DNA of 64,000 nucleotides from Priapulus caudatus (GCF_000485595.1 NW_014577255.1:325960-389959); one strand, 5' to 3'. Positions 1 to 13,580 are shown, counted from the first letter of the stretch. Notes: a model not told the origin generated them from the letters alone. Numbers and translations are program-made.

Positions 1-20
1 CTCGCTCTCCATCTCTCTCC

Positions 21-81
<61 letters not shown>
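1..81. repeat. (CT)n microsatellite
   Basis: Almost pure CT dinucleotide tract with a few interruptions, cut by the window edge. No gene is visible here. Confidence 0.95.
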
Positions 82-84
<3 letters not shown>

Positions 85-189
85 CACGACTTTAATTAAA
101 TTCGCGCCGATGGGAGTCAACACGAGGGAGCCATCGCTCGAGTGGCGGACTGCGCCCCGGCATCGGGCGCCTGCCACACCCCGACGGAC

Positions 190-672
190 TGCTGCTGCTG
201 CTGCTACGGCTACTGCTACTGCTGCTGGTGTTGTTGTTGTTGTTGTTGTTGTGTTGTTTTTGTTGTTGGTCGTGGTTGTGGTGGTGGTCGTAGTCGTAGT
301 CGTGGTGCTGGTGGTGGCAGTGGCGGAGGTGGTGGTGTGTGTGTGGGAGGTGGGGGAGGGGGGGGGGGTCCTGCTGCTGCTCCTGCTGGTAATTCTGCTG
401 CTAGTGCTACAACGACTTGTTGTTGTTGCTGTTACTGCTGGTGTTGTTACGTTGTTATTGTTGTTTCTGCTGCCGCTGCTACTACTACTGCTTCTGCTGT
501 TGTTACGTTGTGGTTGATGTTGTTGTTGTTGTTGTTGTTGTCGTCGTCGTCGTCGTTGTTGTTGCTGCTGCTGCTGCTGCTACTGCTGTTGCGTTGCTGC
601 TGTTACGTTGCTGCTGTTGCGTTGCTGCTGTTACGTTGCTGCTGTTACGTTGCTGCTGCTCTTGCAGCGACA
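190..672. repeat. GTT/GCT-type trinucleotide block
   Basis: About 480 bp of TGC, TGT, TGG and related trinucleotide units with a strong T+G bias on the plus strand. Open frames through it give only homopolymer-like Cys, Val or Leu runs, so they are repeat artefacts rather than protein. The subunit TGTTACGTTGCTGC recurs several times near 600-655. Confidence 0.9.
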
Positions 673-1559
673 ACACGTTAATGAGTTGGTAGCTGGGGAA
701 GCTCCAGGCACCGTTCACGTGCGCACGAGAGTTCACTATTACAGGGCGCATGAATGCAAAATCGACTTCAGCGCCAAATTAAATTCTGCGAGTTAATGAC
801 AAAACGGCGGCTGCACGCACCTCACGTACTTCTTACAGCCACGAACCCAGCTAGCGGATCTTTACACACATTCACCCACCCCTCCTCAAAACTTCGTATT
901 CCGCTCGGCTCGGTCGCGCTATGCATACGCTTCTCGCGTGCATATTCATTCGCAATTTATAGCTGCGCGCGAGCACGCATTCACGTGCAGCAGACGCTGC
1001 GGCTCCCTCGCGCGGGAAACGACGGTGGCGACAAGTCGGAGAGATGCGGTACATGCGGACATGTGCCTCGCCCCGTCGCCCAGCGGTGTACAGCAGACAC
1101 CTCACGCACGTCGCAAGGCTTCACAATGCCACGTGACCATGCATCTAGCACAAGCATATCACCCTCTTGCGAACAGATTTTCTTTCGCAGCGTTGTCAGC
1201 GCGATAGGGTTGCCAATTAGGTGTGCAGACAACGTGTTGGCAGTTTTCTACGTAGGTTCACTACGCCTGAGAGCTGGTATCGAGCGTACACTGAGGCTAG
1301 TAATAATCTTATTTGGTAACTGGTTAGGCGTATTAGCAAACACTTGTATGGTTATTATAGGGGGAGGGGCTGCACTGCCTCCCACGCGTATAACTTAGCT
1401 TTCAACTAGCGTGGCTGTAATTAGCCCCTAATTACATTCTTTTGTTCATGTTGTCTTCCTTCTGTTGTTAATGTTTGCATTCTGCTGTTCACGCTACGTT
1501 CTAGTGTTTGGGTTCTTTCGGAATTCTGTTGTTCGCACAACACTCATTATACGACCACA
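673..1559. other. Gene-poor stretch, nothing recognised
   Basis: Mixed-composition DNA. A 214-codon open frame crosses 754-1398 on the plus strand, but it has no recognisable domain and strongly overlapping frames on the other strand, so I do not call it a gene. Confidence 0.5.
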
Positions 1560-1564
1560 GCTCT

Positions 1565-1930
1565 CACGTTGAAATTCTTCTCTCATGCTAAAATTCCTCT
1601 CTTTCTCTCTCCCTCTCTCGCTAACATTCCCCTCTCACGTTGATTTTCTTCCTTGACGCTAATATTCCTCTCTCTCTCGCGCGCGCTCTCTCGCTAACAT
1701 TCCTCTCTCGCGCGCATATTCATCTCTCTCGCTGATATTCGCCTCTCTCGCTGATATTCCTCTCTATCGCTGATATTCCCCTCTCTCGCTAATATTCCCC
1801 TCTCTCGCTGATATTCTTCTCTCTCGCTGATATTCGCCTCTCTTGCTGATATTCCCCTCTCTCGCTGATATTCCTCTCTCTCGTTGATATTCCCCTCTCT
1901 AGCTGGTATTCCTCTCTCTCGCTAGCATTC
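1565..1930. repeat. Minisatellite, 18-19 bp unit
   Basis: Tandem array of a unit close to CTCTCTCGCTGATATTCCC, most regular between about 1,725 and 1,925 and more degenerate to the left. The left part grades into (CT)n and (CG)n. The minus-strand open frame across it encodes repeated E-R-E/I-S-E-R units and is a by-product of the repeat. Confidence 0.9.
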
Positions 1931-2074
1931 ACAGTCAATCCATTGTTCAGGGGAATCGTGAAGCTGGCACGCTCGCGCGACAAGCTCTCTTTCATCGAGG
2001 AAGACAACAGTCGCTTCACTCGCCTCTGCTCAGCTGGCTGGATCATCTCGGTACACGTGTCGCTGCCCAGCAGC

Positions 2075-2172
2075 AGACAGCTGAAGCCACACTCACGCTT
2101 TCTAACGACCATCGCAGCAGCCGACAGCTGAAGCCACACTCACGCTTTCTAACGACCACCGCAGCAGCAGAG
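2075..2172. repeat. Two-copy 47-48 bp tandem duplication
   Basis: A segment beginning GACAGCTGAAGCCACACTCA and ending in CAGCAGC occurs twice back to back with very few differences. Confidence 0.85.
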
Positions 2173-2561
2173 GCGACGGCGGCATTATTAATGGGAAATT
2201 CCCAGGCACGCCGAGCTCTTTCACCGAAACACACATTCGTACCCTGTCGCGCCGCGCCACTGCGCGCTACCTGAATGGCTACGGTGTGCCTGCGCTGCGC
2301 TGTCGCCGCCCCCGCTCTGCCGCCGCCGGGTATAGCGCGAGTTATAGCTGCCGACACCATAATGAACAATTGCCGTGGATACGGAAAGAAATCAATGTTC
2401 TAACCGCTGGGTGGCTCGACGTTTCGCAGGGCCGGGGTGGACGCCATGGAGAATTACATTTTGCTAACCGGGTAGGAATCACGCGCGAGGGCACGGCGGA
2501 CTTAGGTAACGACATCTCATCAGACCGCAATTTCTCGTAGCTCTTCAAACGCACGCAGCAA

Positions 2562-2623
2562 GCAGCGGGCAAGCATCGGTGCATGGCCAACCGCAGCGGG
2601 CAAGCATCGGTGCATGGCCAACC
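2562..2623. repeat. Two-copy 31 bp tandem duplication
   Basis: The unit GCAGCGGGCAAGCATCGGTG followed by CATGGCCAACC appears twice in succession. Confidence 0.85.
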
Positions 2624-2639
2624 GCAGCGGACCCGTCTT

Positions 2640-4720
2640 ACATTCCCTATTTGATTTTACTCGCTGTTCTCGCCGGCCGGGAGATTTCATCAGGCGTTTC
2701 TTCTGTGTGGATCTCTCAGCCATCGATACGTGCAACTGACACATCGACGTTTCTACACATGGCTTCACTCATCTATTTCCCTCGTCAGCCATGTGCGTGT
2801 GTTGAACACTGATAGCACTGCGTTACGTATAACGAGATATGAACGCTAACGGCTATATATTTGCCGTATACGAGAACGACGCAGTGCTTTAATCAAATTC
2901 AAAACACGCCACTCTTAGCATATTCTTATCAGTGCATTACATAAATTATTACACAATGCCGTACATTTGCAAAAGATAATTTCACTAGCAAACTACTCTT
3001 GGCTATCAGATGTGCCCGTGTGTATTAACGAGTTTAGATGACGAAGCCTCTGTTTCCCATTTTCCCACACTTTACACCATTTCTCTTCCTCTTCCTACCC
3101 CTCCCCTCCTCCTCCTATTCTTCTTCTCCGTTTTAATTTTTTAAGAATCCCATGCTCCTGACTCCTCCTCCTAAACTCGAGCGCCTTTGTGATGCTCAGA
3201 TTTGTAAAATATCTCAGTGACATAGTGACATAAGGTAACCTCTTCACATTTATGCAAAAACACTGAGCAAACCGCTTATACACAATGCGGTAAGAGTGCT
3301 GAGCGCATATAGCTCTATTATTCTGTATGTGAATTGCTTCACCCCACGCCAGCTAACCAACCTCCGCTACACAGACTGAGAAACTGCGTGCATGTAATAT
3401 TATACCTAGACGTTGCGTGAATGCACTTTGTCCTCTATTGTGCCACACTTCTACATCTGTCGCCCGCGAGCTCCTCGAATAGTCCATTTGTGGGTTTTTT
3501 TTTCTCCGAGGGTTAACAGCATTTCTCTTCATAAGGGGAGAGCTATTTCCTTACGTAAATATTGATTTTGACGCAGTCGTGTGGCTTTCCCGCCATACAC
3601 TGTGTCCGGCGGCTAGGTCGAGCCAACATGCAAGCTGCATCATTCGAAGAAGAACACACATTTCCTCCACAGCCCATCCTCATCGGGTCATCAAAAATGT
3701 GTGCTGGATTTAATACCGCGCTACCTTACTCCCGATGAAAATCAAATGTTTTTATATTTCCCTAAAGAGGAGAGCGCAGGGACGATAATGGGGCCTCTTC
3801 TTGCCCACCCCAGCTCCTCACCACCTCCCCTCCGCCCCGCTCCCAATTTGTCAACCGTTCGATCATGGAGCATTCCGGTCGCAGAATGCGCCCATGTCAA
3901 TGTAATTATTGTTAACCTAGAAAAAAATCCTGTCACGCTCACGCGCCGACGGCCTGATCAATGCGTTATAACGCGAGGAAGCCATTATATTCATGTGGCT
4001 TCGCATGGAGAAGCTGTGTTTTATCCGCAAGATGGTATAGTATGACAAGGAGCATCATTATTAACATTCTCCCTTTGCTACTTTGCGCCCTACACCACCA
4101 TCCTCCTTTGTCAGCTCATTCAGCCTCCTTCCCCCATCTACCAGCAACCACTTCTCTACCAGCATCCTCCCTCTCCCGCTATCCTCTCCCTCCCACAATA
4201 CTCCCTCTGACACGCCTTACCCTTCCTACTATCCTCCCTATCTTACTACCATCCGGGCCAGGGCATGAAATTAGCCCAAATGTGAACAGGCCCACCCAAC
4301 ATTTTAAACAGGCCTTTAGACAAATTGAACAGGCCCTTACATTCAATATTCCATTATTAATAAAAGTATTAGCTTTGTGTTTATTAGGCATACTCGTAGT
4401 ATTTCAGTATTTCAGCGCTAATCTCGCTCACTGCACCCATCTCCCACCATCGGATCCTCTTGTTAAGATGCTAGCTCCTCTCCTCCTGTCTCGGCCGCGG
4501 CACGCTGCACGCTTGAGGGCTTCATCTGTAGACGCAGACGGATGCTGAGCACGCGGCGTGCCTACGACAACAGACGCTTGGCAGTCGGTCGTTAGGAAGC
4601 TGCGCCCTGCGGGAGGGCAGTCATTTTGAACAACTATTTTGCTCGTCTGCAATCTCGTTCGTTTATTCGGTTTCGTACGCGCTGCAACCATGTTTAACGC
4701 CATTTTCCCGCCGGCTATAC
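2640..4720. other. Intergenic stretch, nothing recognised
   Basis: Includes C/T-rich tracts near 3,080-3,130 and 4,080-4,250. The open frames here are short and uninformative. I see no exon with convincing splice sites. Confidence 0.5.
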
Positions 4721-4732
4721 GTACGTGCTTAT

Positions 4733-4888
4733 CATGCACGCACGCACGCACGCACACACACATGCACACACACGCACACACCCCACATGGACACATGGAC
4801 GCACACGAGCACACACACACACACATACACACGCACACGCACACGCACACGCACACGCACACGCACACGCACACGCACACAGACACAG

Positions 4889-4920
<32 letters not shown>

Positions 4921-5010
4921 GCACATTCGCACGCTCGCACCAGCGCACACACACACACACAAACACACTCACACACTCGCATGCACACTCGCACGCTCGC
5001 ACACGCACAG
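4733..5010. repeat. (CA)n / (GCAC)n microsatellite
   Basis: Long run of CA dinucleotides alternating with GCACAC units. Frames through it read only His-Thr or Cys-Val alternations and are not genes. Confidence 0.95.
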
Positions 5011-5183
5011 CTGTGCTGGTCACGCGGACGACGGTAAAAATAAACGAAGACTTAAAAGTGCCGCGCATGTATGAACGGTCGAGCGTTTACAATTTCGAAG
5101 ACGAGTCCGATCTAAACACGCAGTCGTAACAACGGGTCGCTCACAGTCCAGAACCGAATCAGCTACAGCAGCAGCAGGACAGA

Positions 5184-5305
5184 CGTGTGTGTGTGTGCTG
5201 GTATGTGTGCGTGTGCGTGCGTGTGTATACGTGTGCTCGTGCGTGTGTTCGTGTGCTCGTGTGTGTGCGTGTGTTCGTGTGTGTGTTCGTGTGTGTGTGT
5301 GTGTA
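5184..5305. repeat. (GT)n microsatellite
   Basis: GT dinucleotide tract with CGTG interruptions, in the opposite strand sense to the (CA)n block at 4.7-5.0 kb. The two blocks could pair as a loose inverted repeat. Confidence 0.9.
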
Positions 5306-5309
5306 TAAC

Positions 5310-8300
5310 GGGATAGTTTCGCAGCAGATAGCTTATTAGCCGCGGCGGGGAGCAGGTGCGATAGCCGTGCACTCACGCCTCCCTGCTAAGCCACACGCAG
5401 CAGCACATCGTCTTTTTTTAATGAACCCGATCGATTGGCTGACTACTGACTCATGAGACGCAGTCAGACGCTTATGGATGCATCAGGTAAGCCTACATAA
5501 TACATTCTCGTCGGAAAAATACCCAATGTATTCATCCCCTCTAAACCAGCTCACGTTGCCACAGAATACTACATTCATCGCTGTAAAACACCATTTCTGA
5601 ACTTCGATCAAATCTGAAAAATTGTTCCGACAAAGCCATGCGAATTCAATTTCCGAAAATAGCGTTTTAGGAAAAGACGGAGTTCTTATTTATGAATAGA
5701 ATGCATAAACGGTTTGGGAAACCATGAGGATGTAATAAAAACTAACGCGGCACACTGCACCGTCTGTCTGCAACGTGACGCGTCGTGCCTTGCAGTCTTC
5801 TCCTGCAAGCTGTTATACACATGCTAGCCTTTGTCAATGTTTATCGTTTATTCGTACACTGAAGTCACTGTGTTTACATTGCGACCAATCTCACTGCTAC
5901 GCAATGAAACACTGCTACGCTACAGTCATCAATCTCACCACAGATGAGCACGCACAACGCGATGCGATACATCGCACCAAGAAACGTTCTTACCGCATTA
6001 CAACTCAGCTGCCGTCAGACAACTCACGAACATCGTCCATAGACATCAACGTTGGTCAAACCCCTTATCTAGACTAGTAACTCCTAGCTGCAAACCACTC
6101 ACTCAGAGTACGTTCAAACTAATAATAAAAATTGTATGGCAAAAGCGAGTCGAGTAAATCTATCATCCTCTGTCGTCAGACAGCTATAAGTTATAAGGTA
6201 GTATAGGGTAGCTATATACAATTCGGCTGCACGGGTCCTGCGTGCTCAGGATCTCTTCCCCGATCAGTTCTAAATGTTCACTATGCGCCTGGAACCTTAT
6301 TCCTACTCGGAAAATCTACTGCTGTAGCTGGTGAATAGTAATTAGTCAATAGAAATCGACAATCCGCGTTAGCGGTGTTTACTCTGCCCTCGGGTCGACC
6401 CGCCCGTGAGTGTGACTACGGTGTCTGCGAAGGTTTCTCGCTAATCGCATAAAACCTGAGAAAACTACAGAAAGAAAATCTTAACACAATTCTGGTAAAG
6501 CAATGCTGCCTATCAGAACATACGTCGCTCGTGACACGTTGGAAGATATCGAAAACCAACACGAACTTTCACCGTATAGGCCTAGCATCCGAAGGCGACC
6601 TCTCCATGTACACACGCAATCGTTTGCCGTTTGCTTCCTTACACACACACAGTGGCGCACGATGGATTGAACCATACAGTGATCGGCAGTACACACAAGC
6701 TTGCGGTGCCGGGTATACACGTGGGTGAAATTCTCAGTGACCGCCGCGGCCGCTGGTCCCATTATACGATTCGTTGTCTACAATCTCATTCGTTTTCCCG
6801 CTGCACTCAAATATCCAGTCCCCGCTCAACGCAATACCCGATTTTGCTATTTGCGGCGAAGAGCCCCAATACAGCTAACACCCAGCAGCAGCTCTGTGGA
6901 AGTGCTAGAGCTAAATCCTCCCGCTTCTCAACCTCTGTGAAACCCATCATCATTGACTCACGCTTTCCTTTCCCTTTCTTTCGCAGCGACAGGCTGGATG
7001 ATAAATCCGAAATTTTGTCAGTTCTTGATATAGCCTTGCTAATTGTAAGATGCATAAAGTAAGACACATTCGATTTTACGCTGAATCGTATCAATGTACA
7101 TTATCTAGGGATGATATCGCGCCAATTCAACTCGTTTCATGAATAAATAACATGCAAACTTTTGACGGGCACCATGCGCCATGAATAGACAAGTAAGGAC
7201 GAACACTGATTCGGTATTCAACGCTGCCGCTATCTTGCCATGCATTTCCATTCAGACTGAACTCAACCACAATCAGAAAATATTCCGAAATCACATTACG
7301 GAAACTGAAGATTGCTGCAATCCGTGCAACCTTTACAATCTCATTAGATATTAACGTATAATGGCCGGCCGATTGCACAAGACACACTAACCATCTGCTA
7401 CGTTATCTATAGTAGTGCACCACATACAATTGCAATCGTAAATTGCAAGTAGTAACATCGCACGACAATCAACCACCAACTTCAACTACTCGCTGAGCGA
7501 CTATAGTCAATTCAGGTTCACCGCATTCCTGATTACATTCAAATACTATTCCTAAACGACAGCTAGATTTTGCTATTCGCCAAGCGCGCTCTAGCTGTGT
7601 GGATAGTTAAGGTTAAATGGCCCGAATGTTCGCTACATTCGATCGCGCAAAGACACTGAGCAAATTAACGCAGGATGATTCAAACAATTTCGACGGATTA
7701 AACGGAACGTATATCCTTGCAAATATTTGCCCTGCCCCGTATATCCACGTACTAGTTTTCTAACGTAACTGCGAATATGAATATAGTAGTGATTCGATTA
7801 ATTCGCCTAAACCTTATCTGAGAACTTCTACGATAGAAGCACAGACTTACGATGACGGATCGTCCGCTAGCTTTCATCTAGATACAATGATATTACCCAA
7901 CACAGAGTGGGAGTTAATTATTGTATCTGGCTCGGCCCAGCAGCTTCGAGCGAAGCAGCTTTGTAATGCCGCAGATATCACTACATCGCAGCTGGAACAT
8001 GCATCAGCCAGGTTTCGCTGGCAGTCCACATCGAAATAACATGACAATTCGTGCGTGGTAATACACACATCGCCGACAAATATCCGATCAGGACTCGTAA
8101 CTGAAAATCCTACGTACGATCGACGTGCATGCCAATTCTTTAGACAGGCACGGCGCGTTATTTATTGTCCGCGTTTCTTTTGAAAAAACCTGTGTTGTTA
8201 CTTCATTCACAGCAGGGTACAGCATGACCTCGAAACTCCTAGGCTACACACGTCTCGAATAAAAGGGTATGTTGTATGTGAAGTAAGGGCTGCTATTGAC

Positions 8301-8320
8301 CCATTCAATGGACTACACAG
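5310..8320. other. Gene-poor stretch, nothing recognised
   Basis: AT-leaning single-copy-looking DNA. I checked the short open frames on both strands (for example 5,775-6,077 plus and 7,127-7,387 minus) and found no domain, signal peptide or pair of splice sites to support a gene. Confidence 0.45.
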
Positions 8321-8328
8321 TACACACA

Positions 8329-8377
8329 TAGGTATCAGGAGTAGATAATAGTCCCTATTATCTACTCCTGATAGGTA
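8329..8377. mobile_element. Perfect palindrome with 6 bp flanking duplication (minimal fold-back element)
   Basis: Two exact 18 bp arms (8334-8351, ATCAGGAGTAGATAATAG, and its reverse complement at 8355-8372) are separated only by TCC. TAGGTA lies directly on both sides (8329-8334 and 8372-8377), as a target-site duplication would. The same GAGTAGATAATA ends border the larger fold-back element at 30.7-31.6 kb, so this looks like a member reduced to its terminal repeats. Transposition is inferred, not shown. Confidence 0.7.
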
Positions 8378-9430
8378 TGCATAGCTGGGTCAAACGAAAA
8401 ATGCTACGTACGATGGTAAAAACATTCATGATTTTACTACCTATAGTGTGATGAGATGTGCCTAAAACCTCCAATGATATCTGTACTTTCTCACAAATCA
8501 GAAGAGTCAAGACTACGTATTTTTTTCAGGTGGTAAATATGACACATATGTACATAATAACTAAGTTAACCATCTCGCCCTTAAGATTAGAAGTTTTATA
8601 CAATGTGTACTTTTATAAAATTAACAATTAAAACAAAGTAACAACATAATTTAAAATCGATGCGAGCACAATTCATATATGATCATATATACATGTGTGT
8701 TGTATAGCGGCATGGATCACATAAACAGCTTATGCAGGCGGATAGAAGAATGTGAACGGTCTTACTAATGTGTTGTGTAGAAGTATAAAGTTTGTTATAG
8801 CAGTTAGTACCCGAAGAATTCATTTGAAGTTGACACTGAAACGGTTCCCATTCGCGCATTTTTAACACGAACAATGAAGTTATATGTAGCTCATCATAGC
8901 AGGAGACTCAACATGTATCTCATAGTGGATGAGGGGAGAGGCCCTTGGTTGCGCTCCTGAGAATGCTTACAAGTGCATTTTATCAGCCCATCGCCTTCGC
9001 TGCGTTTGCATCGCTTGCAGAACATGACCCGTCTGTCTGCGTGAGCAGTTTGCTTACTCGAAACGGTTAGATGCCTGTTGACATTGCGCTGTTAAATCGA
9101 TCCCACGTTTTGACAGGCAGCAAGAACAGTGTACAAAAAGTAATAGCAACACGAAAAACAGTGCCTGCACCGATGAAATGGGTATTAATCCTTCCACAAC
9201 AAACACTAAATATTGTATACCTATACTTATACTTATAGCGTATATATGTATTTGGATGCACGCAATAACACACACAATGCCTGAAACAGAAGTACTGGTT
9301 GATCAAGTGCATACCCGCTATATTGCGGCCACTATTTAAATCCGACGACGGTTGCTGTTGTGCATGTATAGCAGCACTGGCTGCAGTTGAGACTAGCTAC
9401 TACTAGCAATAGTAAATACTACAATTCACT
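8378..9430. other. Gene-poor AT-rich stretch, nothing recognised
   Basis: No coding exon could be supported. If the exon at 9,434-9,690 is the first exon of a minus-strand gene, part of this stretch would be its first intron. Confidence 0.4.
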
Positions 9431-9433
9431 TAC

Positions 9434-9690
9434 TGTTCTGGGCCTTCTGGCTCCACGGACGCTGAGCTCGCAGTGCTGGTGCGGTTGCTGTTGTCGAGAA
9501 TATCAGTTTCTCTCGCCGCTAGCTTGTCACTGTTCAGCGAGTCAACCGACTCGAGAAGAGCCGCCTGAATACGCTTAACAGAGCCCTTGTCTTGGCTGTC
9601 TTCCTCAGAGGAATCCGACGATGACATGTTTGCTAGATCCGTGTCGAAGAACGGAGCGCTGTGTTTCACTCCCTCTCTCGATCCGTCCAT
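9434..9690 (-). CDS. Hypothetical protein, probable first coding exon
   Basis: I do not recognise this protein. The start is the ATG at 9690-9688 in a good context (AACATGG); the open frame continues upstream with no other ATG. It encodes about 85 residues, starting MDGSREGVKH, with an acidic serine-rich patch (MSSSDSSEEDS), a central stretch that could form a helix (VKRIQAALLESVDSLNSDKL) and a Ser/Glu/Pro-rich end. A strong donor, ACA|GTAAGT, follows at 9434/9433 and would leave phase 2; if unspliced the frame stops one codon later, giving an 86-residue protein. GC-rich sequence lies just upstream (9,690-9,860), which suits a promoter. No downstream exon could be identified. It may be the N-terminus of a phosphorylated nuclear or regulatory protein, but that is a guess. 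Confidence 0.5.
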
Positions 9691-9869
9691 GTTTATTTTC
9701 ACCGCCTTTGCGAAATTCGCCACCGCGGCGCCACCGTGTAACCGCTCCACAACAAAAGTTTCCACCCGCCAGCGGTTCACACATCACTCCGCCTAGCGGA
9801 GCTTGGCGAACCCTAGCGAAGCGGAACATACATCGTCGTAGCATAGCGGCGCATGTGGTAACCGCGTGA

Positions 9870-12800
9870 GTAATATCTAAATGGCCTGGGAAACCTTTGT
9901 TAACGCATCAGTAGCTCGCCGAGGGCTTAAACGTGTACACGCGTTTATGGATGTGTAAACTATGGACTGTTAAACGTGTACACTAGTGAAATGTGGTTAT
10001 CAAGCAGTTGCATCGATTTATGAACACATTTTTATATTCATTGCGCGATATTTGATCTAGATGAAATATTCACAATTATGGGTAGGTATTGCAAATTATT
10101 ATTTTTTTATTAAAGCCTAGCCTTAATAAGTGTTACAATACTGATAGTTTTCAAGTCAGGTAAACTGGTTAAACACAACTGGTTATTAAAAATATGCAAC
10201 TATTTACTATTTTTCAGTTATTTGGTCAAAAATTGTTTTTGATATGAAAAATTACTTAACACAGCCATAAATGGACTAAACCCCGTTTCATTTACATAAA
10301 CCCAGAAGGTGATACACGTTTTTTTTACATTTTGTAATTATTGCTGTTGGTTTTTTGAATGTTTTTAATGACGTAATATTCATAATAGTCAAAACTACAT
10401 GTCACCAAATAGACGGGGGATTAACAACAATGATAATGCCTCTACTGGGAATAAGTAGCTACTCAGCAGTCCAAAAAGAGTTGTCATGGGTAAAAGAAGA
10501 AACCACGGAAGGAATAGCTCATCCACAATGTCAACAACTCAACAAATGAAACAAAACATGTATGTTCAAATTCAAATGCTCCATTTAATTATCTTTCATA
10601 ATTCTCAGGGTACATAAAATACAAATAATATCAACTTTGATATTAATAAGGTATTTACAGGTTCATATTAACGACTATTTGTACACCTTTTTCTGGCCAG
10701 CTGAGGGGGTGGGAAAACTGTGAGATACTTGTTTGCAGCAATTTTGCATAGGAAATTCCCTTACGCTTACAGCCAAGTGCCGTGACATCTATCTCTGACC
10801 AACAAAATTCGTATCCGCTTTTGCCATGTTCGCCTGATCCGACTAAATACTCAAATCTAAACAATGAATATGATTTCAACCGTTAAGATCTCAAAAAACG
10901 GTCATCCCCTCGTGATTTTTTTCTGTGCAAAATTTCTACTCCAAATTGCGAGGCTACTAGGCGGCTTTTACGGTGTCGTCATAAACTACTGTGGTGCACC
11001 TGGTGGCGAACCGGCCACGCTGCGGCTGTCTCGAGTCTCATTCGCATGAACATGTGCCACCTTCCGATATCGCAACTCGGTGAGATGCCGGAATTGGAGG
11101 GAGGGAGACTCGCACGACAGACGACACGCCGGACAGCACGCGACAAGGCTCCCGGTCACGACGACAGCGACACCTATAGTCCATTTCTCAGCGGAGTGCA
11201 CCAAATATATTACACGCGCGATTCACGGTACATGTACAATTGCAACTGCATAACAACGAGTTAAAATTACAGAATCAAACATAAAAACAAACATCTGTTT
11301 TTGTTTTTGTTCACTGTCAGCACAATATTGGGACAGCAGTAACCGCACCCATGGGCAGAATCAATCAAACCAAGACAGACGAATGAACAACAACGCATAA
11401 AAATTTCTTTAAGTTACTTCAATTACCTTGTGATTATCCACCATGTTTAAGCTACCAATCTGTCGATAGTTGTCGCCTAGCGCTATGCTGCTATGTTTTA
11501 GTCTTAGAAAGCACACATTTATTTAATTAGTAAAAAAACACACACAGTACAAACATGCCTGGCAACACAAATAAACAAGATAATAGGCTTCAACAGCTTA
11601 CACAATAAACAATTACCCTTCAAACCCTGCTCAGCAAAGATGCAGAGGACATGACATCAATAAGTATACATTTCTCAGAAATAAAATATTACCACTTCAC
11701 AATGTACAAAGCTAAGAAGTACGACAACCGTTCAAAAAATATAAACTTTTTAACATGCCCACATACTCGAATGAATCGAGTACCTTTAACAATATTAATT
11801 TAAAAAGAATTCAACCAGAAGTATGATATCACTAATGTGCTGTGTGAATATACTTTTGATTACATGCTATATAAAACCAACACAACATTAAATGCACGAG
11901 ATGTACAACACTTGATTCTCGATCACCTACGTTATTGCACCGTTAAACTCGATCGGAGAAATACTACGCAACTTCGCTGCCGCCGTTGCAAGTCTAACCT
12001 GTCTATGTTCCGGCTGCAATTGAATATGGGGGACAAGTACGCACAGACAGGAAGCGGAGGGAAAGAGGGCACGGGGTGTACGAGAAGAACCCGGACATGA
12101 GAGCAGGAAGCCCTTCGAGCCCAGGGTCGTATGTCATGCCTCCTTGAGATCGTGGACGATGCGTGAGCACGCGGCCGGTGGTGATTAGCTACAGAGTTAA
12201 CAACCTACACTCTCTCGTTGCCTAATGCATAGTTTTTTTGCAAAGAAAAGGGAGACGCGTGTGCTTGCAAACACGATGCTAGTAACGTATTCCGCTCTCG
12301 CACGGCAAAGACAAAAGCTGCGAATCCGGGTGCAACAAACAGAGAGCGCATTTAGTAGAAATTTGCGTTAATTCATTCGATAATTGCACTTGCACAGTAC
12401 ACGCTACGTCCTCCCTGTAGATCTACGCCCTGAAGCATGAGCAGAATGTGCAAATTCCCTATCTCTCATTCTCAAACGGTTAGAAAAATAGCTTTTACCA
12501 TAAAATTTCCTTCCTGGAAGATGTCACAAAGAACCATGCAGCTAAGTTAAAACACTGTCTAAATACAATGAACTAAAATCCCTTTTAAAAGCCAACAGAC
12601 ATGTGTAAGTAGAATCTAGTTTTTGGAATAAAATCTATGACTGTCATGATTGTAACTGTACTATGTACATAAACCAGATATATCATACTCAGAATATGAT
12701 AAAAATATACAGTAAGCAATACGTGCACGTTGCATAAGAACATATATTGATCTGTACACTGCTCTGCAGCATACTCTTCACCAAACACAATAATACCGAA

Positions 12801-13580
12801 TGGGCCTTTGTTCGGCTAATCCCCACCCTGTCTTGGTTTGATTTTACTACCACCAGATGTCAGCACTGCCCACGTAATTACCAATAGTGATTATTTATAC
12901 ATTGTCCATATAATTAACAATCGTGATTATTTATAATGCAATTCAATAGTTACACCACTAAAATTCGTTTACTGCTATAAAAGTGGATCGCATTCAAGCT
13001 AAATATTAATTAAACTGTTTTACACACACAGAGATACACATGATTCATAGCTTTAATTTATAATTTACTTACAAGGTGATCTTTCCAAACCTTTCTCATC
13101 ATTATGTATAAAGAAGTTGGAACATCACCCTCAAGAGATGGCACATCAATGTCTGCAATACACTGACATTATCTATTATCTAGTATCTACAAAAGAACTT
13201 GTATATCTGTTATGAAGTGTTTTGGTGCCATCCCTGTGTAGGTGTTTTTACACCTTACCACAAATTACACTATATAATTATAGTCATGACGTCATGAGAA
13301 CTATAAATAATATACATGCATTAGTCTGAGCTACAAGCTAAATTTACAATGGCAGCTGAACGCTTCAGTAAACTGCACAACATGCAAAAATAAATATTCT
13401 GTGGCAAGCAGTGTCAAACAAGCATGAGCCTTGTTCCATTCAGTACTTGTAAAACCACAGTCTGACCGTGCTGACACCTGCTGGACACCGCTGCTCCACA
13501 ATCAAGAGTAGTAGTAGTAGTTCAGTGGTTTTGCGTCATCGGCATTGTCGTAAAACTATAAACACTGACTCACTCACCCG
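9870..13580. other. Intergenic / downstream flank of the Jade gene
   Basis: AT-rich, with no supported exon on either strand. The last part (about 13,000-13,580) should hold the 3' UTR of the minus-strand Jade-family gene. I did not find a canonical AATAAA on the minus strand near the stop; an ATTAAA lies near 13,050. A short (TAG)n run is at about 13,508-13,520. Confidence 0.45.

Noticed and set aside
142-681. 179-codon ORF of Cys/Val/Leu runs
   Set aside because: Translation of the trinucleotide block; other frames are equally open.
1565-1930. CRISPR-like array of short repeats
   Set aside because: Units are directly adjacent without unique spacers, and the genome is eukaryotic.
4639-5129. 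Several ORFs of alternating His-Thr or Cys-Val
   Set aside because: By-products of the (CA)n microsatellite on both strands.
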